From Bombyx mori (Eukaryota; Arthropoda; Insecta; Lepidoptera; Bombycidae): a DNA stretch of 64,000 bases. Position numbers and translations under genes: made by a program. Under the pieces are notes generated by a model, which worked only from the letters and a program-made list of their open reading frames with translations, was not told where the DNA came from and did not search any database. How positions within the stretch are numbered: position 1 is the first letter of the stretch; every line of letters starts with the position of its first letter. This document shows positions 35,624 to 44,953 of this stretch, piece by piece. The stretch spans positions 15,893,420 through 15,957,419 of the forward strand of contig NC_085124.1 in assembly GCF_030269925.1 (NCBI RefSeq). Direction: 5' to 3'.

Positions 35624-38600
35624 TGGGTTGCGTCCATCGCTTCCTCCAAAGTAATTTGAACCACTCCGCCAGGGCACAGGATCTCCTCGTCCACACCATG
35701 GCGGAGTGGTCAATCGACGTCGCTGTCGCCGCGGAGCCGTACTTCGTCCCCACCGACCAGGACTGCTGGATCGGGGACGTCGACGGCTCCGTGGCCATCG
35801 TACTTAGACAGTCCGCGGCGTTACCCCCCTTGGATATGGTGGCCAGGGGACCCGGGTACGTCGCGGCTAGGATCGACGGGACCGTCGTGATCGGGGCGTA
35901 CTTTTCTCCGAACAGGAGCCTCGCCGAGTTCGAGCGGTTTCTGGGCGGGCTCGAGGTGCTCTTGCACCGCTTCGGGTCCCGCCCTGTCATCGTCGCGGGG
36001 GACCTCAATGCCAAGTGTATGGCTTGGGGCTCCCCCCGCACGGATTCGCGAGGCGAGGCTCTTTCGGAGTGGGCGATCGCGACCGGCCTCTGTCTTCTAA
36101 ACAGAGGTACGGTCGCGACTTGCGTGCGGTGGAACGGGGAATCTCACGTGGACGTTACGTTCGCGTCCCCGTCCGCCGTGCGCCGCACCCGCGGCTGGCG
36201 CGTACTCGAGGGGGCGGAGACGCTCTCGGACCACAGATACGTCCGATTCGAGCTCTCTGCCTCCTCCTTGTCGTCGTCAGCCGCGGGCGCCCGCGGCGAG
36301 GAGGAGCTCCCGCAAGGTGCGCCCCGTTCGTTCCCCAGGTGGGCCTTGAAACGGATGAACAAGGAGTTGCTGATGGAGGCGGCCGCTGTTGCTGCGTGGG
36401 CGCCAAAACCCGCGCGGCTCGCGGACGTGGATGCGGAGGTCGACTGGTTCCGGGGCACCATGGCAAACATTTGTGATGCCGCCATGCCCCGGGTCGGCCC
36501 CCGAGCACCACGTGGGGGTGCGTTCTGGTGGTCGCCCGAGATCGCGAGACTCCGTGAGGAGTGCGTGAGGGCGCGCCGCCGGAGCGCACGCCACCGCCGC
36601 CGCCGTCGTCGCGACGCTACGTTCGCGGAGACGGCGGCCCGGCTGCACGCTGACTGTCGTCAAAAACAGACGGCGCTGCAGCTGGCCATCGGCGAGGCCA
36701 AGAAGCAGAGCATGAAGACTCTCCTGGAGTCGCTCGACGAAGATCCCTGGGGGCGCCCATACAAGATGGTTCGCAGAAAACTGCAGCCGTGGGCGCTCCC
36801 GGTGACCGAGCGGCTCCAGCCTCGGCAGCTGCGGGAGATAGTTTCCGCGCTTTTCCCGCCGGCAGCGGGGGGGGACTTTGAGCCCCCCCAGATGGACGCC
36901 ACGTGGGGCACACCTCCACGTCGCCCCAGCGTTCCCGCTGCCGAGGAGCCCCCTCCCCCTATTACGGGGGCGGAGATCCATGCGGCCGTGTCCAAAATGA
37001 GAGCGAAGGACACGGCCCCCGGCCCTGACGGCGTTCACGGCCGGGTCTGGAGCTTGGCCTTCGAGGCCCTAGGGGACCGGCTCGGGGGGCTTTTCGAAGC
37101 GTGCCTCGAGTCGGGACGGTTCCCGTCGAAATGGAAGACGGGCAGACTGGTCCTTCTGCGGAAGGACGGGCGCCCCGCGGACTCACCCGCGGGCTATCGC
37201 CCCATCGTGTTGCTGGACGAAGCGGGCAAGATGCTCGAGAGAATCGTCGCGGCCCGCATCGTCCGGCACCTGACCGAGACGGGTCCCGATCTTTCGGCGG
37301 AGCAATACGGCTTCAGAGAGGGCCGCTCGACTATCGACGCAATTCTGCGCGTGCGGGCCCTCTCCGACGAAGCCGTATCCCGGGGCGGGGTGGCGATGGC
37401 GTTATCCTTAGATGTAAGGAACGCCTTCAACACCCTGCCCTGGTCGGTGATCGCGGGGTCGGTGATCGCGGGGGCGCTGGAGTATCACGGCGTCCCCGCA
37501 TACCTCCGCCGACTGATCGGCTCCTACCTCGAGGGCAGGTCGATCCAGTGCATCGGACACGGTGGGGCGATGTACCGCTTCCCCGTCGAGCGCGGTGTTC
37601 CGCAGGGGTCCGTCCTGGGCCCCCTGCTGTGGAACATCGGCTACGACTGGGTCCTGCGGGGCGTCATTCGGGGACCCCTCCCCGGGCTCAGCGTAATTTG
37701 TTACGCTGACGACACGTTGATCGTAGCTCCGGGGAGGGACTACCGGGAGTCTGCCCGTCTGGCGTGCGCAGGCGTGGCACACGTCGTCACCAGGATCCGA
37801 CGGTTGGGGCTCGAGGTGGCGCTCGACAAAACCCAGGCCCTGATGTTTCACGGGCCGGGACGAGCGCCGCCTCTGGGTGCCCACCTCGTGATCGGAGGCG
37901 TCCGCGTCGGGGTCGGGGTGACCGGTCTTCGGTACCTCGGCCTCGAACTGGATGGTCGGTGGAACTTCCGCGCTCACTTTGAGAAGTTGGGCCCTCGACT
38001 GATGGCGACGGCCGGCTCTCTGAGCCGGCTGCTTCCAAACGTCGGGGGTCCCGATCAGGTGGCGCGCCGCCTCTACATGGGGGTGGTGCGGTCGATGGCA
38101 CTATACGGGGCTCCCGTATGGTGCCACGCCCTGACCCGCGAGAACGTCGCGGCGCTGCGACGTCCGCAGCGCGCGATCGCGGTCAGGGCGATCCGAGGAT
38201 ACCGCACCGTCTCCTTCGAGGCGGCGTGCTTGCTCGCCGGGGCGCCACCCTGGGACCTGGAGGCGGAGGCGCTCGCTGCCGATTACCGGTGGCGTAGCGA
38301 CCTCCGCTCTAGGGGGGAAGGGCGCCCCAGCGAAGGTGTAGTTCGAGCGCGGAGGCTCCACTCTCGGCGGTCCGTGCTGGAGGCGTGGTCTCGCCGCTTG
38401 GCGGACCCGTCGGCCGGCCTCCGAACCGTCGAGGCGGTCCGCCCGGTTCTCGCGGACTGGGTGGGCCGCGACCGCGGATGCCTCACCTTCCGGCTAACGC
38501 AGATGCTTACCGGCCATGGTTGTTTCGGCCGGTACTTGCACAAGATAGCCGGAAGGGAACCGACGGCGCAGTGCCACCACTGCGCGGACCGCGACGAGGA

Positions 38601-38883
38601 AGACACAGCGGAACACACGCTGGCGCGTTGCTCTGGATTCGACGAGCAACGCGCCGCCCTCGTCGCGGTCATTGGAGAGGACCTCTCGCTGCCGCGCGTC
38701 GTGGCTACGATGCTCGGCAGCGACGCGTCCTGGAAGGCGATGCTCGACTTCTGCGAGTCCACCATCTCGCAGAAGGAGGCGGCGGAGCGAGAGAGGGAGA
38801 GCTCTTCCCTTTCCGCACCGATCCGTCGCCGTCGAGCCGGGGGCCGGAGGCGGGAATACGCCCGTACGTCCCGGCCCCTGTAG
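35623..38883 (+). CDS. A7 ORF2: endonuclease / reverse transcriptase, 1086 aa
   Basis: Full-length ORF2 with AEPY, GDLN, SDH, LDVRNAFN, GVPQGSVLGP, YADD (694-697) and the CCHC finger. A 15-base tandem duplication (37442-37456 and 37457-37471) adds five residues, giving WSVIAGSVIAGALEYHG shortly after RT motif A. The frame is kept, but the insertion lies in the palm/fingers region and may impair the enzyme. Otherwise the protein equals A4 ORF2. Expression in this copy is doubtful because the 5' UTR is gone. Confidence 0.88.
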   Translation: MGCVHRFLQSNLNHSARAQDLLVHTMAEWSIDVAVAAEPYFVPTDQDCWIGDVDGSVAIVLRQSAALPPLDMVARGPGYVAARIDGTVVIGAYFSPNRSLAEFERFLGGLEVLLHRFGSRPVIVAGDLNAKCMAWGSPRTDSRGEALSEWAIATGLCLLNRGTVATCVRWNGESHVDVTFASPSAVRRTRGWRVLEGAETLSDHRYVRFELSASSLSSSAAGARGEEELPQGAPRSFPRWALKRMNKELLMEAAAVAAWAPKPARLADVDAEVDWFRGTMANICDAAMPRVGPRAPRGGAFWWSPEIARLREECVRARRRSARHRRRRRRDATFAETAARLHADCRQKQTALQLAIGEAKKQSMKTLLESLDEDPWGRPYKMVRRKLQPWALPVTERLQPRQLREIVSALFPPAAGGDFEPPQMDATWGTPPRRPSVPAAEEPPPPITGAEIHAAVSKMRAKDTAPGPDGVHGRVWSLAFEALGDRLGGLFEACLESGRFPSKWKTGRLVLLRKDGRPADSPAGYRPIVLLDEAGKMLERIVAARIVRHLTETGPDLSAEQYGFREGRSTIDAILRVRALSDEAVSRGGVAMALSLDVRNAFNTLPWSVIAGSVIAGALEYHGVPAYLRRLIGSYLEGRSIQCIGHGGAMYRFPVERGVPQGSVLGPLLWNIGYDWVLRGVIRGPLPGLSVICYADDTLIVAPGRDYRESARLACAGVAHVVTRIRRLGLEVALDKTQALMFHGPGRAPPLGAHLVIGGVRVGVGVTGLRYLGLELDGRWNFRAHFEKLGPRLMATAGSLSRLLPNVGGPDQVARRLYMGVVRSMALYGAPVWCHALTRENVAALRRPQRAIAVRAIRGYRTVSFEAACLLAGAPPWDLEAEALAADYRWRSDLRSRGEGRPSEGVVRARRLHSRRSVLEAWSRRLADPSAGLRTVEAVRPVLADWVGRDRGCLTFRLTQMLTGHGCFGRYLHKIAGREPTAQCHHCADRDEEDTAEHTLARCSGFDEQRAALVAVIGEDLSLPRVVATMLGSDASWKAMLDFCESTISQKEAAERERESSSLSAPIRRRRAGGRRREYARTSRPL

Positions 38884-39397
38884 GTGGCGGCCTCCCCCCG
38901 GTGAAGGTCAAGGGGCGACCTGAGGGGGTGAGGCCGCGCGGCGCGCTACCAGCACTCTAGCGCGCTGCCGTGGAGTGATTAGAGCGACCGGTCGACGGTG
39001 TATCGCGTCCCGACCCGGCAGGCTGGTTCTGGTCCAGCGGGGTATTCCGGGACACCAGCGGCACCGTCTGGGCGGCCCGACGGGCTGCCGTACCGAGACG
39101 GCCGACGTTTCAGAGCCTTCGATTCGCCTCGAAGGCTCCGTCGGCTGGGCGTCCTTGGGGTGAGCCGCGCCGTCTGGTTGTAGTGTTGACCGCGGTAGCC
39201 CCCCTACCTCATCCGGGTTTTGACCTCGGAGGGGATCGGACGTCGGGTGTAAGAGTGCAGAGGAGTCGTTTAGTGGGTGGGCTCTAAAATCCTTGGGCCC
39301 GCGGTCTGCTCACAACACCATGCAGATCGTTGAGTCTCACATACCCCGCGCGCCCCTTTTGCGCGGGGACCTCGTAGGAGGTTCGGCCCTCTACCCG
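38884..39397 (+). promoter_or_regulatory. 3' UTR of A7
   Basis: Family A 3' UTR with the two hairpins and the A4-type variants GATTAGAG and TTTTGACC. Confidence 0.7.
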
Positions 39398-39422
39398 AAA
39401 AAAAAAAAAAAAAAAAAAAAAA

Positions 39423-39531
39423 GGTTAGGTTAGGTTAGGTTAGGTTAGGTTAGGTTAGGTTAGGTTAGGTTAGGTTAGGTTAGGTTAGGTTAGGTTAGGT
39501 TAGGTTAGGTTAGGTTAGGTTAGGTTAGGTT

Positions 39532-39536
<5 letters not shown>
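39423..39536 (+). repeat. (TTAGG)n, 114 bp, between A7 and C
   Basis: About 23 perfect units. Its left end abuts the poly(A) of a + strand element and its right end abuts the poly(T), i.e. the tail, of - strand element C, so two elements of opposite orientation meet tail to tail across this array. Confidence 0.97.
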
Positions 39537-39562
<26 letters not shown>

Positions 39563-39563
<1 letters not shown>

Positions 39564-39795
39564 TTTTATTACATACTTGTCCTCTAACGTAGTCAGAGCC
39601 CTTACTTTTCCTTTGTATATATTTTTGCTTTATTTATTGTTTTATTTATGAAATGTTTCCAAATAATCAAATTCATGTGAATATATATTTATCAAATGTT
39701 ATAAAAAGTGTCTATTTCCAAAAAATTTACTGTCCTTAAGGGGGTTCTGGGGTGTTACAAATATATACTAATTATATATTGACATCCCAGTTTTC
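39563..39795 (-). promoter_or_regulatory. 3' UTR of C
   Basis: AT-rich 233-base noncoding stretch between the ORF2 stop and the tail. An AATAAA polyadenylation signal (39565-39570, complement) sits two bases from the A tract. No strong hairpin is obvious. Confidence 0.6.
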
Positions 39796-42700
39796 TCAGG
39801 TCTTATTTTTATTTATTACTTTTTGAGCTATTTTAATCATGTATTGTACAAATTTCTTTTTTAACTCTTTTTCTGTCATCAGTTCTGGCAAGATATCCCT
39901 GTTGAGTTCGACACCTAGCTCCTGTTCCAGGTCATAGCGCTCCCGGGCAAAAATAGGGCACTCCAGCAGTACGTGCGGAACCGTTTCCTCCGCGTCTGGA
40001 TCGCAGGTGCACGATGAGCTCTCCTTACACCCGAATCTTTTCAGGTATGCAGAGAACCCACCGTGCCCTGTTAGTATCTGGGTAGTAATGCTGGAGTGCT
40101 CCATCCCCCTCACGACCGCATATGCCCTCAACGCACTTGGGAAAAACAATTTAGTTCCTGATGCGGTCTCCCCCGACCTGTATCTCCGATCCCACTCGTC
40201 AAGCGTCTCCAATCGAATTTGTCGCTTGACGAACGATATCGGACACAGGTCGTAGTCCGGTTTTCGTTTTGACCGCAGAGCAGCTTCCTTGGCCAGTTGG
40301 TCGGCTCTTTCGTTCCCCTCCAATCCTACGTGGGCCTTTATCCAGAACAAGGAGACACTCTTGTTCTGGAGCATGCAGCGTCTGATGGTGTCTCTTGTTT
40401 CCACTGCTAAGGGATGGGGGGAACTGACGTTGGTGATAGTCTGAAGAGCCGACATCGAGTCACTAAAGATGCCGAACGCAGTCCCAGAGTGATTCAGCGC
40501 CTCCCTCACTGCTCTTTGTAGAGCAAGGAGTTCTGCCTGATAGACGGTGCAGAAAGGCGGAAGCGTGAGCTTAAGGGCTTTGGTTTCGGATACCCTATCC
40601 CATAAGGATAGCGCTGCCCCCACCTTACCCTCGAGCTTGCTTCCGTCCGTGAAGATTCGAACCTCAAAGTTGTTATGGTGTTCATATTGTTCCTCGTCTA
40701 TCAGGCTTTTGAATTCCAGGTTTACTTGCTCTGCAGGGTGTGGCGCTTTTATCATCGGGGCCATGCGTTCCACCTCCCTGTCTCCCAATACTGGCTGTGG
40801 CACACCTCGCTTGGCTTTGTAGAGTGTGGCCACTTCCCGGATGCGGAGGTCGAGCGGTAGGATCCCAGCCAGCACCAGTGCAGAGTTTAGGGAAACTGTG
40901 CGGTAGGCCCTACACAATTTTTGGGCAAAGCCCCTCTGGACCACGTTCAACTGCTTCCGGACTCCAAGCTTAGTCGCGGCTGGTGCCCATGCGCTCGCCG
41001 CGTACATTATGATGGGTTCGACGGCTGCGGTGTATATAATTCTAATCACCTCCGGGTGCAGCCCCCAACTCACACGTGCTGCCCTGGCAAGATGTTTATA
41101 TATCGTAATTGCCTTATTGCATACCTCAGTCACGTGTGTGTTGAAGGTGAGTTTGGCATCCACCGTAAGCCCGAGGATCTTAATTTCTTGGGACAGTTCA
41201 ATTCCGATCCCACCCATGCTCAGGCGCGGGTTGTCGTATTTCAATTTTCGCGTCAGCACCATCGCACAAGTTTTGTGCGGCGCAAATTTTAAGCGATTTC
41301 TGACTCCCCACGCCAGAACATGTCCGAGTGCGGCATTGATCCGTCCCTCGATTTCTAGAGCTGTTTCCCCATCGAATACCATCACAACATCGTCGGCGAA
41401 CGCCTGGATGTATTCACCGCGACTTTCCTGCTCTTTAAGGAGCGGGTCCAGCAACAAGTTCCATAGTATCGGACCCCCTATCGATCCCTGGACGCATCCC
41501 TTGTTAGTGGCTCTTCTGCACTCCTCCCCTCCGTATCTCACCCTGACCACCCTATCACTCAGGTAGCTGCCCATTACCCGCCTCAAATCCACAGGACACT
41601 TTTCCTCAGCCAATCGTACCTTGATAGCCGGCCACCATGCACTGTCAAAAGCTCCCTCGATATCCAGCGACACCAGTACGACTATCTTTTTTAAAAAGAG
41701 CTTTGCACGGATGTGCTGTATTAGATTGTAGAGGGAGTCTTCTGTGCTTTTTTGGGGCATAAAGCCGTATTGGCGAGTACTTATCCTGGGTAATAGGTAG
41801 AATTTGAGGCGAGCAACCAGCATCTTTTCGTACATCTTCCCCAGGACAGGCAATAGCCCAATCGGCCTGTAAGACTTAGGGACGGTGTACGAGTCCTTGC
41901 CGGGCTTCCTGAGCACCACTACTGTCGCCTCTTTCCAGGTCCTCGGAAAATAGTGGTGTGCCAGGCATTTGTTTAAGAGTGCCAGGAAGAAAAAGGGGTC
42001 ACAGTTCACTGCGTGGGTGCATATGTCTGCCGTGAGGCCGTCGGCTCCCGGGGCCTTTTTCGGGTTGAACGACTTTATGGACCGATCAAGTTCACTTTGG
42101 GTAAACGGTGGTTCATGCCGCTCACCATGACTCCACTCGTTTACCATTTTTGCCAGTTCTCTGATATGGCGGTGGTCCACATTGTCTTCCTCCTCTCGGT
42201 CCTCAGGGTAAAAGGTATCGGCCAACAGCTTCACAGAGCCCTCGGCGTCCAGAGTAATACCCTCATTTTGAAGAGGCAGGTCCTCCTCTCGTTTGGCAGT
42301 TCTCCCCAACACCCGATATATCCCTTCCCAGACACCTTCCCTATCCTGTTTTCCGCAAAACTCTTTCCAGCTAGTGGTTTGCGCTTCTTTTACTGCTAGT
42401 TCATATTTTTCTTTTTCTTCCAGGTATAGGCCAACAACCATCGCTCTCCGAGTCGGCGCCGCGTTCCTGATTCTACGCTTCCTGGTGGCGACCAGCCTCT
42501 TCATCCTTGCAAGCTCCTCGGACCACCACGGCACGGTAAGTGTTTTCGTATTCTTTTTAAAAGGTATTGTATGTGTGCATGTATCAGTGATAGCTTGTGT
42601 GTATGATTTAATTATTTTGTCTATTTGTTCTGTGTTTTGAGCTTTTAATAATTCTTCTGTGGTGAGTTGTGTTTCTTGCATAATTTGAGACAGTTTCTCA

Positions 42701-43467
42701 TGAAATTGCCTCCAATTAGCTTTTTTTGTGTTGTAAATTCTGGTGGTTCTGTGTATGTGTATACCTTTTGATTTTATTAAATTTATTCCAAATGTAATGC
42801 CGTTGTGGTCCGAACCAGTGAGGCCCTCCTCGACGCGCCAGCCGTCCACCAGGTCGAGAATGTCCGCCGAACACGCCGTCACATCTACATGGCTGCTGTA
42901 CCTTTTACCTCCTCTTATGGTGTCGAAGGTAGGGATATCTCCGGTGTTGAGGACCTGCAGGCCTAGCTCCTCCAGAAAGCCGCACATCTGCTCTCCTCTT
43001 TGGTCCTCGTTAGGACTGCCCCACCAAGCGCTTTTAGCGTTGCAGTCGCCCCCAATGATTAACCTGCTTTGCCCCGTCTCAAGCTCAATGCGTTTTAAGT
43101 GCTCCAAGTATGGCCCCATGTTTTGGTCCGGTTCGAAGTAATAGGAGACCAGTGTAATATTCCAGGCTCTGGTTCGGACTCCCACCACGACGATGTTGTT
43201 CGTAGTGAGTTGCGGGTACTGTATGATGTCTAACTCCGGTTGGTAAATTACTATTGCCGCTTTTACAGTCCCTTCTCCTACTGCAGAGTTCTGGAAGATC
43301 CTGGTCCCCCGATAGCTCTTCATCTTCTTCACCGATCCCACATAGGGTTCCTGGAGCAGTGTTCCGAGGACCTTCCGCTTTTGAGCCTCCAGCATTAGTT
43401 CGTCGGTAGCAAGTTTAGAGCGCTGCAGGTTGACCTGGATGATTTCGAGCTTGGAAGTTACAGGCAC
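39796..43467 (-). CDS. C ORF2: endonuclease / RT / RNase H, 1223 aa
   Basis: Endonuclease ~1-230: IIQVNLQRSKLATDELM, LLQEPYVG, GGDCNAKSAWWGSP, VDVTACSAD and GSDHNGITF. RT ~470-800: SYRPIGLLPVLGKMYEKML, QYGFMPQKSTEDSLY, motif A LDIEGAFDSAWW (D602), KGCVQGSIGGPILWN and FADD at 690-693 (F in place of the usual Y). RNase H ~935-1065: FTDGSK (D941), YQAELLALQ, SDSMSALQ and AHVGLEGNERADQLAKEA (D1056), the full D-E-D-D set. C-terminal CXC...H...C finger (CTCDPDAEETVPHVLLEC). The start is uncertain: the codon four bases after the ORF1 stop is GTG, where D has ATG, and no ATG occurs until residue ~25. Otherwise the frame is intact. Confidence 0.88.
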   Translation of the reverse strand: MPVTSKLEIIQVNLQRSKLATDELMLEAQKRKVLGTLLQEPYVGSVKKMKSYRGTRIFQNSAVGEGTVKAAIVIYQPELDIIQYPQLTTNNIVVVGVRTRAWNITLVSYYFEPDQNMGPYLEHLKRIELETGQSRLIIGGDCNAKSAWWGSPNEDQRGEQMCGFLEELGLQVLNTGDIPTFDTIRGGKRYSSHVDVTACSADILDLVDGWRVEEGLTGSDHNGITFGINLIKSKGIHIHRTTRIYNTKKANWRQFHEKLSQIMQETQLTTEELLKAQNTEQIDKIIKSYTQAITDTCTHTIPFKKNTKTLTVPWWSEELARMKRLVATRKRRIRNAAPTRRAMVVGLYLEEKEKYELAVKEAQTTSWKEFCGKQDREGVWEGIYRVLGRTAKREEDLPLQNEGITLDAEGSVKLLADTFYPEDREEEDNVDHRHIRELAKMVNEWSHGERHEPPFTQSELDRSIKSFNPKKAPGADGLTADICTHAVNCDPFFFLALLNKCLAHHYFPRTWKEATVVVLRKPGKDSYTVPKSYRPIGLLPVLGKMYEKMLVARLKFYLLPRISTRQYGFMPQKSTEDSLYNLIQHIRAKLFLKKIVVLVSLDIEGAFDSAWWPAIKVRLAEEKCPVDLRRVMGSYLSDRVVRVRYGGEECRRATNKGCVQGSIGGPILWNLLLDPLLKEQESRGEYIQAFADDVVMVFDGETALEIEGRINAALGHVLAWGVRNRLKFAPHKTCAMVLTRKLKYDNPRLSMGGIGIELSQEIKILGLTVDAKLTFNTHVTEVCNKAITIYKHLARAARVSWGLHPEVIRIIYTAAVEPIIMYAASAWAPAATKLGVRKQLNVVQRGFAQKLCRAYRTVSLNSALVLAGILPLDLRIREVATLYKAKRGVPQPVLGDREVERMAPMIKAPHPAEQVNLEFKSLIDEEQYEHHNNFEVRIFTDGSKLEGKVGAALSLWDRVSETKALKLTLPPFCTVYQAELLALQRAVREALNHSGTAFGIFSDSMSALQTITNVSSPHPLAVETRDTIRRCMLQNKSVSLFWIKAHVGLEGNERADQLAKEAALRSKRKPDYDLCPISFVKRQIRLETLDEWDRRYRSGETASGTKLFFPSALRAYAVVRGMEHSSITTQILTGHGGFSAYLKRFGCKESSSCTCDPDAEETVPHVLLECPIFARERYDLEQELGVELNRDILPELMTEKELKKKFVQYMIKIAQKVINKNKT

Positions 43468-43471
43468 AACT

Positions 43472-44953
43472 TTAGCAATACGCTATGGATGCTCGGGCTA
43501 GTGCATCCCACTTCCTGCGCACTGGGCATTCGGTACTGAATGCATTATGCTCTGCATTACTGTTTTTTGTCTCCCGACAGTTTCGGCAGTGTGGTGCCGT
43601 GCCAGCCAGCGACAAAGGACAGTCGGCGCGAAGGTGTGGGTCGCCGCAGTGACTGCACAAGGGGACAGTATCATTGCAGTGTTTTCTGCCATGTCCATAC
43701 CCCAGGCAGATAGAGCACTGGACCAGCGGCGATTGGTCGAATACCCGTATCCGCTGCAGATCGACGTGCACCCGACCCGCCGCCGTCAGCCTCTGCCACA
43801 CCCCAGGGGACACTTGCAGTATGACATGTCCAATGTGAGGATTTCTAGTCCTGCGGCGATATTTTACTGCCAGCCTGATCTGGTCCGCAGCCAAGTCCCC
43901 CAGCAGGTGAGAGTTTTGGTTCTTTAGGGCCTGAGTGACCTCTTCGTCTGTGTGGCAGGACAGGACATCTTTAAGGATTATCAGGGGGTCCTTGTTAGTT
44001 ATATCCTCAACGGTAAGTGCCTCCCCTGACTTTCGGATCCTGTCCTTCACCTTTGTCACCTCTTCCCTGCTGCTGAACCCCACGATCACCTTTTGGTCCC
44101 TCGCTTTCCGCAGTCTTTGCACCCTTGTGCCCTCGTTTTTTGCATCGACTGCCACTCTTAGCTTTTGAATGACCTCCTCACTGGTATGCTTCTCGTCAGC
44201 GGACGACACAATTACCGAGTGGAGAGGCCTTTGGACGGTGGTTTGTTGTCTTGGAGTGGCAACGATCTCGGCGAAGGATGGTCTCTGTCCCGCGACGTAG
44301 CGAGGGGCCTGCTCCAGCTGCTCCGACAGAGCTCGAGTATGCACTTTGCATTCTTCCAACGCGGCGCGATGCTCCTTAAGGTCGCCTATTAGGTGTTTTA
44401 TAAGCTCTGTCGGCGCTTCTGGGCTAGATGATTTGTCACCCCCATCACTGGTCTGGGTGGCCATGCTGCAGATTTCTGCCGGCCTCCTGTTTGTAGCCTG
44501 GGCTACCTTTCCTCCTTCGGCTTCCTTCACTAGCTGGTAGAGCCGTTCGATTGCCCTAAAAACCTCTTCTTTTATTTCCCGTTTTAGGTTTTTTGAAATC
44601 TCGAGCTGCGCCTTACTTTTCATAAGGCAGGCTTTAGCCTCGGCGGTTTTGCTCGGGAATCTCGATGGGACTATGTTCGGCGGGCTGTCGCTGACTCTGG
44701 TTGCCTGTCTGCCTAGGTCGGCTTTCGCTTCCTGGGCGATCGAAGCTTTGGTCTTAGGCCTAGGAGGGAGCGGCTGAGGCACAGCTTTTGGTGGAGATGG
44801 TATTTTTGGCCTTTGCTGCTCTTGCTGCTCTTTTTCGGCTGTAGGGGGCCAATCACCAATGCTGCGCCTCACAGACAGACATGGCAGTTCCTTGAGTTCA
44901 GATTTCTCCTCACTGCCGTTTGATTTTTTAACGGGTGTCCTGATGCCGAACAT
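43472..44953 (-). CDS. C ORF1: Gag-like RNA-binding protein, ~493 aa
   Basis: Start placed at the first ATG (MFGIRTPVKKSNGSEEK); the frame is open 27 codons further upstream with only non-AUG starts. N-terminal half is Lys/Pro/Gln-rich (KEQQEQQRPKIPSPPKAVPQPLPP) with a region of heptad-like pattern around ~170-240. A central domain (HSVIVSSADEKHTSEEVIQKL) resembles the same region in D. Three zinc knuckles at 413-476: CSICLGYGHGRKHC, CSHCGDPHLRADC and CRNC...H...C, then PVRRKWDALARASIAYC at the C-terminus, a motif shared with D. Expected role: RNP formation and telomere targeting. Confidence 0.87.
   Translation of the reverse strand: MFGIRTPVKKSNGSEEKSELKELPCLSVRRSIGDWPPTAEKEQQEQQRPKIPSPPKAVPQPLPPRPKTKASIAQEAKADLGRQATRVSDSPPNIVPSRFPSKTAEAKACLMKSKAQLEISKNLKREIKEEVFRAIERLYQLVKEAEGGKVAQATNRRPAEICSMATQTSDGGDKSSSPEAPTELIKHLIGDLKEHRAALEECKVHTRALSEQLEQAPRYVAGQRPSFAEIVATPRQQTTVQRPLHSVIVSSADEKHTSEEVIQKLRVAVDAKNEGTRVQRLRKARDQKVIVGFSSREEVTKVKDRIRKSGEALTVEDITNKDPLIILKDVLSCHTDEEVTQALKNQNSHLLGDLAADQIRLAVKYRRRTRNPHIGHVILQVSPGVWQRLTAAGRVHVDLQRIRVFDQSPLVQCSICLGYGHGRKHCNDTVPLCSHCGDPHLRADCPLSLAGTAPHCRNCRETKNSNAEHNAFSTECPVRRKWDALARASIAYC

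Larger units (their letters stand above)
33927..39422 (+). mobile_element. Element A7: family A LINE truncated within ORF1
   Basis: Lacks the 5' UTR and the first ~222 codons of ORF1; begins CGGCCATGAAATC. It has the rest of ORF1 (to 35623), complete ORF2 (35623-38883), 3' UTR (38884-39397) and a 25-base poly(A) (39398-39422). Nearly identical to A4 across more than 5 kb. It is the most distal + strand element and is followed by 114 bp of (TTAGG)n. Confidence 0.9.

Noticed and set aside
24537..39422. A4 and A7 with A5/A6 between them as a satellite or CRISPR-like array
   Set aside because: Units are LINE copies of different lengths with poly(A) tails and telomere spacers; there are no short regular repeats with unique spacers and no cas genes.
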